A stretch of DNA of 64,000 nt. Origin: Parvularcula oceani (lineage in GTDB: Bacteria; Pseudomonadota; Alphaproteobacteria; Caulobacterales; Parvularculaceae). Position numbers and translations under genes: made by a program. Shown here one piece after another: positions 7,917-16,897 of the stretch (its first letter is position 1; every line of letters starts with the position of its first letter). Location: positions 1-64,000 of the forward strand of contig NZ_JPHU01000003.1 in the NCBI RefSeq assembly GCF_000733125.1. Direction: 5' to 3'. The notes below the pieces were generated by a model, which was not told the DNA's origin, made no database searches, and saw nothing but the letters and a program-made list of their open reading frames with translations.

Positions 7917-8914
7917 TCGGCGCCCTCATCGCTCTTCTGGCGCCTTTGTCCGTGACGGCCGAGCCCTTCCCGGGCCTCGAACAGCCAGTCAGCGTGGGAT
8001 GCGCGGAACTGATCGGCGGCGTGATCCTTCGCGGCCCCGAAGCCTTCGGAGGATTGTCCGCGCTGACGGTCGACGTGGACGGAGACGCCCTTCTCGCCCT
8101 GTCGGACGCGGCCTGGCTGTTCTCCGCCGATGTCGAGACGCGGCCCGATGGCGCCGTCGCGGCCCTGCGCGGTGTCCAGTCCTTCAAGCTCCACGACCGG
8201 CAGGGCCGCCCGCTGAACAAGATGAGCGGAGATGCCGAAGCCATGGCGCTTCTCGGAGACGAGCTCGCCATCAGCTATGAAGGGCGCAACCAGATCGTCT
8301 CGGTGAACGGCGATGTCCGCCAGCTCGCCCCGCCCACGCCTCCTGCCGAGGAGGACCGGCCGATCCTCAAGAGGAATTCCGGCTTCGAGGCACTCGTCGC
8401 GATGGGCGACGGCACTCTGATGGCCGTGTCCGAGGGCGCCGACGAGGATGGCCTCGCCATCGTCCGGCGCGGGCGGCTGGGGCGGCCAATGTCCGAATGG
8501 GCCCGCACCGCCTATCGGCCCACCAAGGACTTCGCGGTCACCGCCGCCGATCTCGACCCGCTGAGCGGCGACCTCTTCGTCCTCGAGCGGGCCTTCTCGC
8601 CGCTTCAGGGGCCGAGGGCCCGCCTCAAGCGGGTCGACGGGGCGCGGCTCGGCGCCGAGGTCCTCGAAGGAGAAGAGGTCGCGCGGCTCGGCCTGTTGCA
8701 GGGCATCGACAACATGGAAGGGCTCAGCCTCGTGGCCCGCACCGACGGCTCCCTGCGCGCCTATCTCGTATCCGACGACAACTATTCGGCCCTGCAGCGG
8801 ACGGTCCTGCTCACCCTGGCGATCCCGCCCGGCTGCGGCTCACCGGCCGCCCAGGCCCGGGCGGGGACGGATGCGCCGGCGCAGGAGGTGGTAGACGAGC
8901 AGGAAGGCGGCTGA
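7913..8914 (+). CDS. Secreted esterase-like activity of phytase family protein
   Basis: This 333-residue protein has a signal peptide of about 16 residues ([16 protein letters not shown]). The body matches the esterase-like activity of phytase family (PF13449), a beta-propeller type fold. Recognisable pieces are [52 protein letters not shown] and [13 protein letters not shown]. It is probably periplasmic. The GTG start overlaps the cobT stop by four bases, so the two are translationally coupled; I recall the same order upstream of rpmB in other alphaproteobacteria. Its 3-prime end overlaps the convergent membrane gene at 8840-9637 by 75 bases. Enzyme activity is a family name only; no catalytic residues can be assigned. 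Confidence 0.8.
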   Translation: MIGALIALLAPLSVTAEPFPGLEQPVSVGCAELIGGVILRGPEAFGGLSALTVDVDGDALLALSDAAWLFSADVETRPDGAVAALRGVQSFKLHDRQGRPLNKMSGDAEAMALLGDELAISYEGRNQIVSVNGDVRQLAPPTPPAEEDRPILKRNSGFEALVAMGDGTLMAVSEGADEDGLAIVRRGRLGRPMSEWARTAYRPTKDFAVTAADLDPLSGDLFVLERAFSPLQGPRARLKRVDGARLGAEVLEGEEVARLGLLQGIDNMEGLSLVARTDGSLRAYLVSDDNYSALQRTVLLTLAIPPGCGSPAAQARAGTDAPAQEVVDEQEGG

Positions 8915-9637
8915 AGCCAGGATCTTCAGGCTGAAATCGAGAAACATCCATGAGGCCCAGGGCGCGCTCGTCGCGCCATAGGCGACGGGGAAGAACAGGA
9001 GGACCTGGACCCCGAAGCCGAACAGAGCCCCGTAGAACGGCGCGCGCCACCATTGGCCGCCCCGCGTGGCGTCATAGATGTGGATCGCCACCTGCTGACC
9101 GACATACCAGCTCAGGATGATGCCGATCACGTAGCGGCCGCCCGGCAGGTCATCCTGTGTGAGCTGGGGGGCCAGATAGGCCAGCATGGCCGCAGCGGCG
9201 CAGATCGCCAGCAGCCAGGACAGGCTCTGCGCCCGCGACACGAGGATGCCGCCGTGACGGCGGGTCATGAAGAGGAGAAGGAAGACGGAGCCGGCGAGCA
9301 GGGCCTCGCCCCGGCTCATCCAGTTGCTGGCCGCGAGGTCCCCCCGCCCGGCCCAGCCGTCGAACCAGCCGAGCGGCAGATCGAGCGTGATCAGGGCGAT
9401 CAGGAACAGCGGCAGGACGAGCGTGGACAGGCCCAGCACGGCGAGACAGCGCCGCAGGACCGCCCTCGCTTTGTGTGCGAGGCGCTCGCGCGCACTGCGT
9501 TCGTCGACATGGAAGCGCTCGCCGATGACGACGTCGCTGACTGGGCTCTGGCGGAAGACCGCATCTTCCGCGAAGGCGTTGATCGTCGTGCTGCTCACGC
9601 TGTCCTCCGGCTCGCCTGGCGGCGGTCCCTTCGGCAC
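8840..9637 (-). CDS. Six-helix membrane protein, possibly VUT/YhhQ-like
   Basis: This 265-residue protein has about 60 soluble N-terminal residues, then six predicted membrane helices near 66-87, 110-126, 138-156, 166-188, 197-220 and 230-255. The segments SWYVGQQVAIHIYD and FGFGVQVLLFFPVAYG loosely resemble the C-terminal half of VUT-family queuosine precursor transporters (YhhQ). The match is weak and should be treated as a hint. The GTG at 9637 is preceded by GGAGG with five-base spacing; a GTG at 9598 is an alternative. It starts 13 bases after the rpmB stop codon, so it is probably expressed with rpmB. Its last 75 bases are antisense to the end of the esterase-like gene. Confidence 0.7.
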   Translation of the reverse strand: MPKGPPPGEPEDSVSSTTINAFAEDAVFRQSPVSDVVIGERFHVDERSARERLAHKARAVLRRCLAVLGLSTLVLPLFLIALITLDLPLGWFDGWAGRGDLAASNWMSRGEALLAGSVFLLLFMTRRHGGILVSRAQSLSWLLAICAAAAMLAYLAPQLTQDDLPGGRYVIGIILSWYVGQQVAIHIYDATRGGQWWRAPFYGALFGFGVQVLLFFPVAYGATSAPWASWMFLDFSLKILASAAFLLVYHLLRRRIRPRPGLGGR

Positions 9638-9650
9638 GTGAGCCTCCGGT

Positions 9651-9929
9651 TTAGCCGGCCGCGGCGATCTCTCGCTTCACCTTGCGGGCATTGTCCGACA
9701 GAACCTCGTCCTTCGACTTGAGGAGGAACGTGTCGAGACCGCCCACATGGTCGACGGAACGCAAGGCGTGTGCCGAGATGCGGAATTTGAAGCTGCGGTC
9801 GAGACGGTCGCTCAGAAGCGTGACCTTGCACAGGTTCGGGACGAAGCGGCGCTTGGTGCGGTTGTTCGCGTGAGAGACGTTGTTGCCGGTCACGGGACGC
9901 TTGCCGGTGAACTCGCAGACACGGGACAT
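9651..9929 (-). CDS. rpmB: 50S ribosomal protein L28
   Basis: This 92-residue L28 opens with [20 protein letters not shown], the usual L28 N-terminus, followed by a basic body containing [10 protein letters not shown] and [14 protein letters not shown]. Only one cysteine occurs in the opening segment, so the paired zinc cysteines of some L28 proteins are absent. The start was set at the internal ATG at 9929, since an upstream in-frame extension is not L28-like. A promoter lies at 9980-10008. Confidence 0.97.
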   Translation of the reverse strand: MSRVCEFTGKRPVTGNNVSHANNRTKRRFVPNLCKVTLLSDRLDRSFKFRISAHALRSVDHVGGLDTFLLKSKDEVLSDNARKVKREIAAAG

Positions 9930-9979
9930 GATTGGCCTCGGAGAAAATCTATGGAGCGCAGGGGCGCAGACGAACGGGG

Positions 9980-10008
9980 CGGATACTCCCAAGCCCGGCG
10001 ACCGTCAA
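9980..10008 (-). promoter_or_regulatory. Sigma-70 type promoter for rpmB
   Basis: On the minus strand TTGACG (10003-10008) is followed after 17 bases by TATCCG (9980-9985). The -10 box lies about 50 bases before the rpmB start codon, so transcription would begin roughly 40 bases upstream of it. Confidence 0.6.
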
Positions 10009-10149
10009 GCGGTCTCAGGCCCGGACAGGCGCGCAGGAAAAAACATGCGATTTATCCAGAACCGGGAATAACACCGGCAGGATTCTTGCGGTTCCGTTCA
10101 CGTTTTCGTAACCTTGTCCGAGGGGACAGGGCATTCAGAGGGGAACAGC

Positions 10150-11139
10150 ATGGCCTTCGGACAAACCGCCTCGCAGACGGCCGCCACCGATAACGGATCC
10201 GGCCCGACGGAAGCCACTCTGGCTTTCCTGAACGGCTGGAGCGGCCTCGGCGTCGAACTCACCTATGACTGCGACGACAGGACAGTGACCTCGTGGTGGA
10301 ACCACGCGCAGCGTCCCAACATGACACCGGAAGTCATGCGGTCCTGCGATTCGCTCTATGCGGGCCTGAAGGCCTGTTCCTGGGCGGGCGACGACTGGTT
10401 CCGCTTCTATGTGATGCGCACCAAGCACGAGCGCATCTGGTCTTACGGCGGCGACTTCTCGCTGCTTCTGGACGTCATCGAGCGCAAGGACTCGGCGACC
10501 CTCCGCAAATATGGGGAGGTCTGCATCCAGTCGATCCACAAGGTCCTGTCGGGCGTCGGCGACCGGATGATCAGCATCGCCGCCGTCGACGGCACCTGTC
10601 TGGGCGGCGGCCTCGAAGGAGCGCTCGCCTGCGATTACGTGGTCGCGGAGAAGTCGGTGAAGCTCGGCCTGCCCGAAGCGAATATCGGCATGTTCCCCGG
10701 TGCTGGCGCCTATTCCATGCTGACCCGCAAGATCGGGCGGCGGGAGACCGAGCGCCTGATCACGGCCGGCGCCTATTTCACCGGCGAAGAGGCCTATGAG
10801 CTCGGCATCGTCGACGAGCTCGCCGAGGACGGAGAGATGGACAAGGCGCTGGCGCGCCTCAAGGACACCATCGCGCCCCGCTTCAACACCTATCTGACGA
10901 CGGTGCGGGCGCGCCGCCGCGTCGCGCCGATCATGCTCGAGGAGATGCAGCTCGTCATCGATGACTGGGTCGATGCCGCCATGAACATGGAGCCGCACCA
11001 CCTCATGCTGATGCGCTATCTGCTCGACAAGCAGAAGGCCAATGCCAAGCCGAAGGCGCAGGTCGAATCGATCGACGGCGGCAGCATGCCGGAGCAGAAG
11101 CCGAACCCCTTCCGGGCGGAGCAGGCATCGGCGGGATAA
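10150..11139 (+). CDS. Crotonase-family protein, RpfF-like (DSF synthase candidate)
   Basis: This 329-residue enoyl-CoA hydratase/isomerase-superfamily protein resembles RpfF, which makes diffusible signal factor (cis-2-unsaturated fatty acids), more than a beta-oxidation hydratase. The segment SYGGDFSLLLDVIERKD (98-114) matches the RpfF insert. GGGLEGALACDYVVAE has E156, and LGLPEANIGMFPGAGAYS has E176. These match the two catalytic glutamates of RpfF, including their 20-residue spacing. A C-terminal VDAAMNMEP also fits. The ATG at 10150 is chosen because GAGGGGA lies six bases upstream. No rpfC/rpfG-type sensor is adjacent. Product identity is inference; a hydratase or thioesterase of another acyl-ACP pathway is the alternative. 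Confidence 0.75.
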   Translation: MAFGQTASQTAATDNGSGPTEATLAFLNGWSGLGVELTYDCDDRTVTSWWNHAQRPNMTPEVMRSCDSLYAGLKACSWAGDDWFRFYVMRTKHERIWSYGGDFSLLLDVIERKDSATLRKYGEVCIQSIHKVLSGVGDRMISIAAVDGTCLGGGLEGALACDYVVAEKSVKLGLPEANIGMFPGAGAYSMLTRKIGRRETERLITAGAYFTGEEAYELGIVDELAEDGEMDKALARLKDTIAPRFNTYLTTVRARRRVAPIMLEEMQLVIDDWVDAAMNMEPHHLMLMRYLLDKQKANAKPKAQVESIDGGSMPEQKPNPFRAEQASAG

Positions 11140-11149
11140 ACCGGGCTAG

Positions 11150-11188
11150 GCGCCTTCAGCCCGCGAGGTCCCTTGCGGCTGAAGGCGC
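11150..11188. terminator. Bidirectional hairpin between convergent genes
   Basis: A perfect 12-pair stem has arms GCGCCTTCAGCC (11150-11161) and GGCTGAAGGCGC (11177-11188) with a 15-base loop. It lies between the stops of the RpfF-like gene and the NlpD-like gene. There is no T run on either side, so termination may depend on structure alone. Confidence 0.6.
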
Positions 11189-11192
11189 TCGC

Positions 11193-12404
11193 CTATTGGT
11201 AGCTCGCCGGCAGGGCGGCGGTGGCCAGCGCGCCGTTGAGAGCGGCGATCGGGTCCTGCGGCTTGAGGTCGTGCCGCAACTCGAAGTGGAGCTGGGGCCC
11301 GTCGACATCGCCCGAGGCGCCGACCTTGGCGACCACCTGCCCCTGCTGGACCCGGTCGCCCTTCTTCACGAGAATCGCGTCGGTGTGGGCATAGGCGGAG
11401 ACCCAGCCATCGTCATGCTTGACGAGGAGGAGGTTGCCGTAACCGGCCAGCTCGGCGCCCGTATAGACGACCTCCCCGTCCGCAGCGGCGCGGATCGGCG
11501 CGCCCACCGGCGCGGCGATGTTGATGCCGTCATTGCGCACGCCGTCCATGCTCGTGCCATAGCTGCGCACCACCGCCCCCTTGATCGGCCAGGAGAACCG
11601 GGAGCTGGCGGCGCGGTTGACGAGCACGGCATCGGCCTGCGGCTCGCGCGGCGCCGCCGGAACGGTTTCGACCACCCGCTCGGCGGGCGTGGCCGGAACG
11701 GCGGCGGGGATGATCAGGTTCTGGTTCAGCGACAGCGTGTAGGGCGCGCCGATCCCGTTCGCCTCGGCGAGTTCGCCGACGGAAATCCCGAACTTGCGCG
11801 CCAGGCTGAACAGCGTGTCGCCCGGACGGACCGTGTAGACCGCATCCACGCGGTCCCGCATGTCCGCGGGCTCGTCGATCGGCTCGATCCGCTCGACGAG
11901 CTGGCTCTTGGTGTCAGAAGCGAGCGGCCGCGTCGGGGTGGCCGCGACGGGCACCGCCTGAGGCGCGGGGATTGCGGGCGCGGGAGCGGCCTCGGGCGCC
12001 GCGGCGGCGATGGCAGGCGAAGCGGCCTCACCGCCGGTTGATGCGCCCGGCAGTGTCAGCGTCTGACCGATCTTGAGTTCATAGGGCGCGGCGAGGCGGT
12101 TGGCCGCGATGATCTCGGAAGGATGAACCCCGTAGCGGCGGCCGATGCCATAGACGGTGTCGCCAGGCGCGATCGTCACCGTGCGCGTCGCGGCAGCGGA
12201 CGAGGCCGTCGCGGCGGCGCCGAACTGCAATGCCTGCGGCGCGCTTTTCGAGCTGTAGGCGATGTTCTGCGCATAGCGCGGATGCGCCGCCCCCGGATCG
12301 GTGCCGAAGGTGACCGGCACCGTCTGCGCCTGAGCGCCCGCGCCTGCGGCAGCGAGCGTTGCGAGGACGAAGCTGGAGACGGCGGCGAGGGAGTGTGAGC
12401 GCAT
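11193..12404 (-). CDS. LysM/LytM (M23) protein, NlpD/DipM-like amidase activator
   Basis: This 403-residue envelope protein has a signal peptide (~1-27), LysM repeats at about 75-119 and 185-235, an Ala/Pro linker, and a C-terminal LytM (M23) domain from ~290. The LysM motifs are GDTVYGIGRRYGV and GDTLFSLARKFGI. The LytM domain seems catalytically dead: the usual zinc-binding HxxxD is RNDGINIAAP, with Asn for His and Asn for Asp. AYAHTD and LHFELR are kept. Such degenerate LytM proteins (NlpD, EnvC, DipM) activate cell-wall amidases at division rather than cut peptidoglycan. The start at 12404 follows GGAGG on the minus strand. It is divergent from rnr. Confidence 0.85.
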   Translation of the reverse strand: MRSHSLAAVSSFVLATLAAAGAGAQAQTVPVTFGTDPGAAHPRYAQNIAYSSKSAPQALQFGAAATASSAAATRTVTIAPGDTVYGIGRRYGVHPSEIIAANRLAAPYELKIGQTLTLPGASTGGEAASPAIAAAAPEAAPAPAIPAPQAVPVAATPTRPLASDTKSQLVERIEPIDEPADMRDRVDAVYTVRPGDTLFSLARKFGISVGELAEANGIGAPYTLSLNQNLIIPAAVPATPAERVVETVPAAPREPQADAVLVNRAASSRFSWPIKGAVVRSYGTSMDGVRNDGINIAAPVGAPIRAAADGEVVYTGAELAGYGNLLLVKHDDGWVSAYAHTDAILVKKGDRVQQGQVVAKVGASGDVDGPQLHFELRHDLKPQDPIAALNGALATAALPASYQ

Positions 12405-12558
12405 GAGGAGCCTCCGGGCGGAGCCAGTTCGGGACCGGGTAAGATGGGTTAAGGCTTTGGAACCAGAATCGCCCGGCTGGCTTAAAAAAGGCCTAACGGA
12501 GGCGCGCTCGCGTCCCGTGAAGTGACAAAAGCCGGCAAACCGTGCCAATGCCTGTATC

Positions 12559-14976
12559 ATGGCAGAACTTCCCTCCCCCCAGCAGATCGTCGACTATGTC
12601 CGGACCTTCACGGACAGGGGCGAGGGACCGCCCGCGCGGCGGGACATCGCCAAGGCCTTCAAGGCGAAGGGCCCGGATCGCGCCGCGCTTCGCCGCCTTC
12701 TGGGCGAGATGGAAGAAGAAGGCCTCATCACGCTCGAAGGCAGGAAGGCGAAGGTGAAGGGCCAGCTCCCCAAGGTGACGGTGATGGACCTCACCGGCAC
12801 GGACGCCGAAGGCGATCTCCTCGCCCTGCCCCTGAAATGGGAGGGCGAGCCGCCGCAGGTCGTGCTGACGGAAAAGGGCGCCTCCACCATCACCCCGCCG
12901 CTCGGCGTCGGCGACCGCTTCCTCGGACGCCTCCACCCGCGCGGCCAGGGCCGCTTCGAGGCAGAGCCGATCAAGCGGCTCGGACAGCGCGCGGAGCGGG
13001 TTCTCGGCGTCTTCGAGCGGGCGCGGCGCGGCGGCGGCACGGTCGATCCGGTCAGCCGCAAGGCCGGAAAGCCCCTCCTGATCGAGCGCGGCGACGAGAA
13101 CGGGGCGGAGGACGGCGCCCTCGTCTGGGCCGAGCCGATGAACGGACGCGGCTACGGCCCCCGCCGCGCGCGCATCGCCGAGGTCGTCGGCGCTTTCGGC
13201 GAGAGCGCCAACTGGTCTCTGATCGCGCTCGCCAATCAGGACATCCCGACGCAGTTTCCGCAGGAGGCGATCCGCGAGGCCGAGACGCGCAGCCTGCCCG
13301 ACCTCGACCACCACGAAGACATCCGCGAGACGCCCCTCGTCACCATCGACCCGGCCGATGCGAAGGACCATGACGACGCGGTCTTCGCCGAAAAGACGAA
13401 GAGCGGCTGGCGCGTCCTCGTCGCGATCGCCGATGTGAGCTGGTTCGTCCGCCCGGGCAGCGCCCTCGACGAGGAGGCGCAACGGCGCGGCAACTCGGTC
13501 TATCTCGTCGACCGGGTCGTGCCCATGCTGCCCGAGGCGCTGTCGAACGGGCTCTGCTCGCTTCACGAAGGCGAGGACCGCCCCGCCCTCATCTGTGAGA
13601 TGCACTTCTCGAAGACGGGACAGAAGACCAAGCACCGCTTCTTCCGCGGCATGATGCGCTCTGCGGCGAGCCTGTCCTATGAGGAGGCGCAGGCCGCGGC
13701 CGACGGCTCTCCGAACGAGCGGGCGAAGCCTCTCCTCAAGCGGGTGATCGAACCGCTCTTCGGCGCCTATGAGGCGGTCATGAAGGCGCGGGCGGACCGC
13801 TCGCCGCTCGAGCTGGAGCTGCCCGAGCGGAAGATCGTGCTGGGCGAGGACCGCGCGGTCGCAGATGTCGTCCTCAAGCAGCGCTTCGACGCCCACAAGC
13901 TGATCGAGGCCTTCATGGTCGCGGCCAATGTCTGCGCCGCCGAGACGCTGGAGGAGCACCGCTCCACCCTCATCTACCGCGTCCACGACGCGCCCGATCC
14001 GGAGCGCCTGGACGGGCTGCGCCAGTACCTTTCAACGATGGATTATTCCCTGCCCAAGGGTCAGGTCCTCAAGCCCGAGGGCTTCAACCGCGTCCTGTCC
14101 ATGGCGAGCGAGCGCGACGAGATGGACATGGTCTCGATGGCGGTCCTGCGCACGCAGAGCCAGGCGGCCTATGACACGGCCAATATCGGGCATTTCGGGC
14201 TGAACCTCGCCCGCTACGCCCATTTCACCTCGCCCATCCGCCGCTATGCCGACCTGACCGTGCATCGCGGGCTGGTCTCCGTCCTCAAGCTCGGGCCGGG
14301 GGGCGAGCGTTCGGAGGTCGCAAAGGAGCTGCAGAAGATCGCCGAGGCGATTTCCGACACCGAGCGCCGGGCGGTCTCGGCCGAGCGGGAGACGCAGGAC
14401 CGCTTCCTGGCGGCGTTTCTTCAGGACAAGGTCGGCGGCGAATTCGAGGCGCGGGTCAACGGCGTCACGGGCGCGGGCCTGTTCGTCACGCTGGACGAGA
14501 CCGGCGCGGACGGCTTCGTCCCCGCCCGGACCCTGGGCTGGGAATATTTCGAGCATGACGAGGCGCGCAACGCGCTGATCGGCCGGGAGAGCGGCGGGCG
14601 CTATCGCCTCGGCCAGCGCGTGCGGGTGCGCCTGCTCGAGGTCACACCGCTGCAGGGCGGCCTGCGCTTCGAGATGCTGACCGAACCCGAGGCGGGCGAG
14701 AAACCGGACCGGCGCAAGAAGGGCGGAAAGCCGAAGACGACGCGCAAGGGCCGGCCCGTCGTCAGGACCAAGAGCGACAACCCCCGCCGCCGCGACGAGC
14801 CGGTCTCAGAAGCGCCGCGCAAGAAGAAGCCGCCGCGCCCGAAGGCCGCCGGAAAGCCGCAGCAGGAAGAAGAGATCACCCTGCGGCGGCGCCCGCGCAA
14901 ATCGGCGGGCAAGACGTCGCCGCGTCAGAGCGCCGGCAAGAAGGCACCGCGCAAGGGACCGGCCAAGAAACGCTGA
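12559..14976 (+). CDS. rnr: Ribonuclease R
   Basis: This 805-residue RNB-family 3-prime-to-5-prime exoribonuclease degrades structured RNA. Domains in order are a winged-helix-like N-terminus (~1-65), cold-shock/OB domains (~70-230), and the RNB catalytic domain containing DAKDHDDAVFAE with the metal-binding aspartates. An S1 domain (~625-710, FEARVNGVTGAGLFVTL) and a long Lys/Arg-rich tail follow. The size is typical of RNase R and longer than RNase II. The ATG at 12559 has no obvious Shine-Dalgarno, and the leader between it and the divergent NlpD-like gene is about 150 bases. It ends 19 bases from the convergent carA. Confidence 0.95.
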   Translation: MAELPSPQQIVDYVRTFTDRGEGPPARRDIAKAFKAKGPDRAALRRLLGEMEEEGLITLEGRKAKVKGQLPKVTVMDLTGTDAEGDLLALPLKWEGEPPQVVLTEKGASTITPPLGVGDRFLGRLHPRGQGRFEAEPIKRLGQRAERVLGVFERARRGGGTVDPVSRKAGKPLLIERGDENGAEDGALVWAEPMNGRGYGPRRARIAEVVGAFGESANWSLIALANQDIPTQFPQEAIREAETRSLPDLDHHEDIRETPLVTIDPADAKDHDDAVFAEKTKSGWRVLVAIADVSWFVRPGSALDEEAQRRGNSVYLVDRVVPMLPEALSNGLCSLHEGEDRPALICEMHFSKTGQKTKHRFFRGMMRSAASLSYEEAQAAADGSPNERAKPLLKRVIEPLFGAYEAVMKARADRSPLELELPERKIVLGEDRAVADVVLKQRFDAHKLIEAFMVAANVCAAETLEEHRSTLIYRVHDAPDPERLDGLRQYLSTMDYSLPKGQVLKPEGFNRVLSMASERDEMDMVSMAVLRTQSQAAYDTANIGHFGLNLARYAHFTSPIRRYADLTVHRGLVSVLKLGPGGERSEVAKELQKIAEAISDTERRAVSAERETQDRFLAAFLQDKVGGEFEARVNGVTGAGLFVTLDETGADGFVPARTLGWEYFEHDEARNALIGRESGGRYRLGQRVRVRLLEVTPLQGGLRFEMLTEPEAGEKPDRRKKGGKPKTTRKGRPVVRTKSDNPRRRDEPVSEAPRKKKPPRPKAAGKPQQEEEITLRRRPRKSAGKTSPRQSAGKKAPRKGPAKKR

Positions 14977-14995
14977 GCGCTGGCAACCCTCCGCT

Positions 14996-16180
14996 TCAAG
15001 CCGCCGCCTTCTCCCGCCGCATCGTCTCCACGAACCGTTCGAAGACGGCGAAGCTGTCCTGCGGGCCCGGGCTCGCCTCTGGGTGGTGCTGGACCGAGAC
15101 GGCGGGCGCGTTCTTGAGGCGCAGGCCCGCATTGGTGCCGTCGAACAGGCTCGTATGCGTTGCCTCGACCGTGTCGGGGAGGCTCGCCTCGTCGACCGCG
15201 AAGCCGTGATTCATCGAGACGATCTCGACCTTGCCGGTCGCATGGTCGCGCACGGGGTGGTTCGCGCCGTGATGGCCCTGCGGCATCTTCATCGTGCGGG
15301 CGCCGACGGCGAGGGCGAGCAGCTGATGGCCAAGGCAGATGCCGAAGAGCGGGACCTTCGCCTCGAGCAGCTTCCGGATGACCGGAACGGCATATTCGGC
15401 CGTGGCGGCCGGATCGCCCGGCCCGTTGCCGAGCACGACCCCGTCGGGCTCATGCGCCATGATCTCGTCGAAGCTCGCCGCGGCGGGCACGACCGAAACG
15501 CGGCATCCCGCGCCGACGAGCCGGCGCAGGATGTTGCGCTTGACGCCATAGTCGATGACGACGGCGTGGGGGCCGTTCGGATCGCCGGTGCCGAAACCCT
15601 CCGCCAGGCGCCAGTCGCTTTCCGTGGCCGAGAAGGCCGACGGCGTGGCGACGCCTTTTGCGAGATCGCGCCCGAGCAGGCCCGGCCAGTCCTGCGCCTT
15701 GCGGATCAGCGCCTCCTCGTCGAACGATCCCGCGGCGTTATGCGCTACGACGGCGCTCATCACGCCTTCCTCGCGGATGCGGGCGGTCAGCATGCGCGTG
15801 TCCACGCCCGTCACGCCGATAATGCCGCGGCGGCGCATCCAGGCGGAAAGGTCGAGGCGCGCGCGGTGATTGGACGGCGAGGTCGCCGTCGCCCGCAGGA
15901 CAGCCCCGCGCGCCGCCGCCGAGGACGACGTGCTGGCGTTCTCCACATCCTCGTCGTTTACGCCGGTATTGCCGATATGCGGGAAGGTGAAGGTGACGAT
16001 CTGACCGGCATAGGACGGATCGGTCAGGATCTCCTGATAGCCGGTCATCGCGGTGTTGAAGCAGAGCTCCCCCACCGCGGCGCCCGTCGCGCCGAGGCCC
16101 TCTCCATGCAGGACGGTTCCGTCTGCCAGGATCAGCCTGGCGGTTGCGGGCGTGGAGGAGCTGTCTTGACAGAGGCGCAT
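14996..16180 (-). CDS. carA: Carbamoyl-phosphate synthase small subunit
   Basis: This 394-residue glutamine amidotransferase subunit releases ammonia from glutamine for carbamoyl phosphate, feeding arginine and pyrimidine synthesis. An N-terminal CarA domain (GYQEILTDPSYAGQIVTFT) is followed by a class I GATase domain with nucleophile Cys in FGICLGHQLLAL and the His/Glu of VQHHPEASPGP. The start was set at the ATG at 16180, giving MRLCQDSSS; a longer in-frame opening is possible but unlike the family. carB is not in the window. It diverges from yqeY, a neighbour commonly seen in alphaproteobacteria. Confidence 0.96.
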   Translation of the reverse strand: MRLCQDSSSTPATARLILADGTVLHGEGLGATGAAVGELCFNTAMTGYQEILTDPSYAGQIVTFTFPHIGNTGVNDEDVENASTSSSAAARGAVLRATATSPSNHRARLDLSAWMRRRGIIGVTGVDTRMLTARIREEGVMSAVVAHNAAGSFDEEALIRKAQDWPGLLGRDLAKGVATPSAFSATESDWRLAEGFGTGDPNGPHAVVIDYGVKRNILRRLVGAGCRVSVVPAAASFDEIMAHEPDGVVLGNGPGDPAATAEYAVPVIRKLLEAKVPLFGICLGHQLLALAVGARTMKMPQGHHGANHPVRDHATGKVEIVSMNHGFAVDEASLPDTVEATHTSLFDGTNAGLRLKNAPAVSVQHHPEASPGPQDSFAVFERFVETMRREKAAA

Positions 16181-16335
16181 GAATAGATATCTCGTCGGAT
16201 ACTGACGGTCCAGATGGCGGGCCAAACGGTCAGGCATATAAGGTGCGCTGCCCGCGCTGGGAAGGGCGCAGCGCCCGCATCGTAAAAGACGACTGTTGAA
16301 CGATCGCCGCCGGAGCGCGGCTCCCGAGGAAATTC

Positions 16336-16803
16336 ATGACATCGACCCTGGTCAAGCAGATCAACGACGATCTCAAAACGGCGATGAAGGCGCGCAACGA
16401 CAAGCTTCGCGTGGCCACGCTGCGGCTCATCTCCGCCGCCATCAAGGATCGCGACATCGCCGCGCGGGCCGAGGACCGCTGTTGCGGCCTGTCGGACGAG
16501 GAAGTGACGGCCGTCCTCAGCAAGATGGTCAAGCAGCGCGAGGACAGCGCGAAGACCTATGAGGACGCGGGCCGCATCGAACTGGCCGAGCAGGAGCGGC
16601 AGGAACAGGCGATCGTCTCCGAATATCTCCCGCGCCAGCTCGACGACGCCGAGATCGACAGCGCCGTCGAGGCCGTCATCGCCGATGTCGATGCCGATGG
16701 CCTCAAGGATATGGGCCGCTGCATGGGCGAGCTGAAATCCCGCTACGCCGGCAAGATGGACTTCTCGAAGGCGAACAAGGCCGTGCGCGCCAAGCTCGTC
16801 TGA
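16336..16803 (+). CDS. GatB/YqeY domain-containing protein
   Basis: This 155-residue stand-alone YqeY protein corresponds to the tRNA-binding tail domain of GatB. Characteristic stretches are LRLISAAIKDRDI, SKMVKQREDSAKTYEDAGR, EQAIVSEYLPRQL and DMGRCMGELKSRYAGKMDF. Its role is not well defined; a link to tRNA-dependent amidation or translation is presumed. The cysteine pair RCCGLSDEE replaces the more usual glycine-rich loop. It is divergently arranged with carA across about 155 bases that presumably hold both promoters. Confidence 0.92.
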   Translation: MTSTLVKQINDDLKTAMKARNDKLRVATLRLISAAIKDRDIAARAEDRCCGLSDEEVTAVLSKMVKQREDSAKTYEDAGRIELAEQERQEQAIVSEYLPRQLDDAEIDSAVEAVIADVDADGLKDMGRCMGELKSRYAGKMDFSKANKAVRAKLV

Positions 16804-16897
16804 AAAGGCAGCCCCTGCTCTTTGGCTCCCCTTGCTCTTCCGAAAGCGGGCGAAACACCCTACCTCACTGGGAGATGAGACAAATCAGGGGCTTCCG

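Noticed and set aside
14996-16180. A fused or adjacent carB
   Set aside because: Only the small subunit is present; flanking genes are rnr and yqeY.
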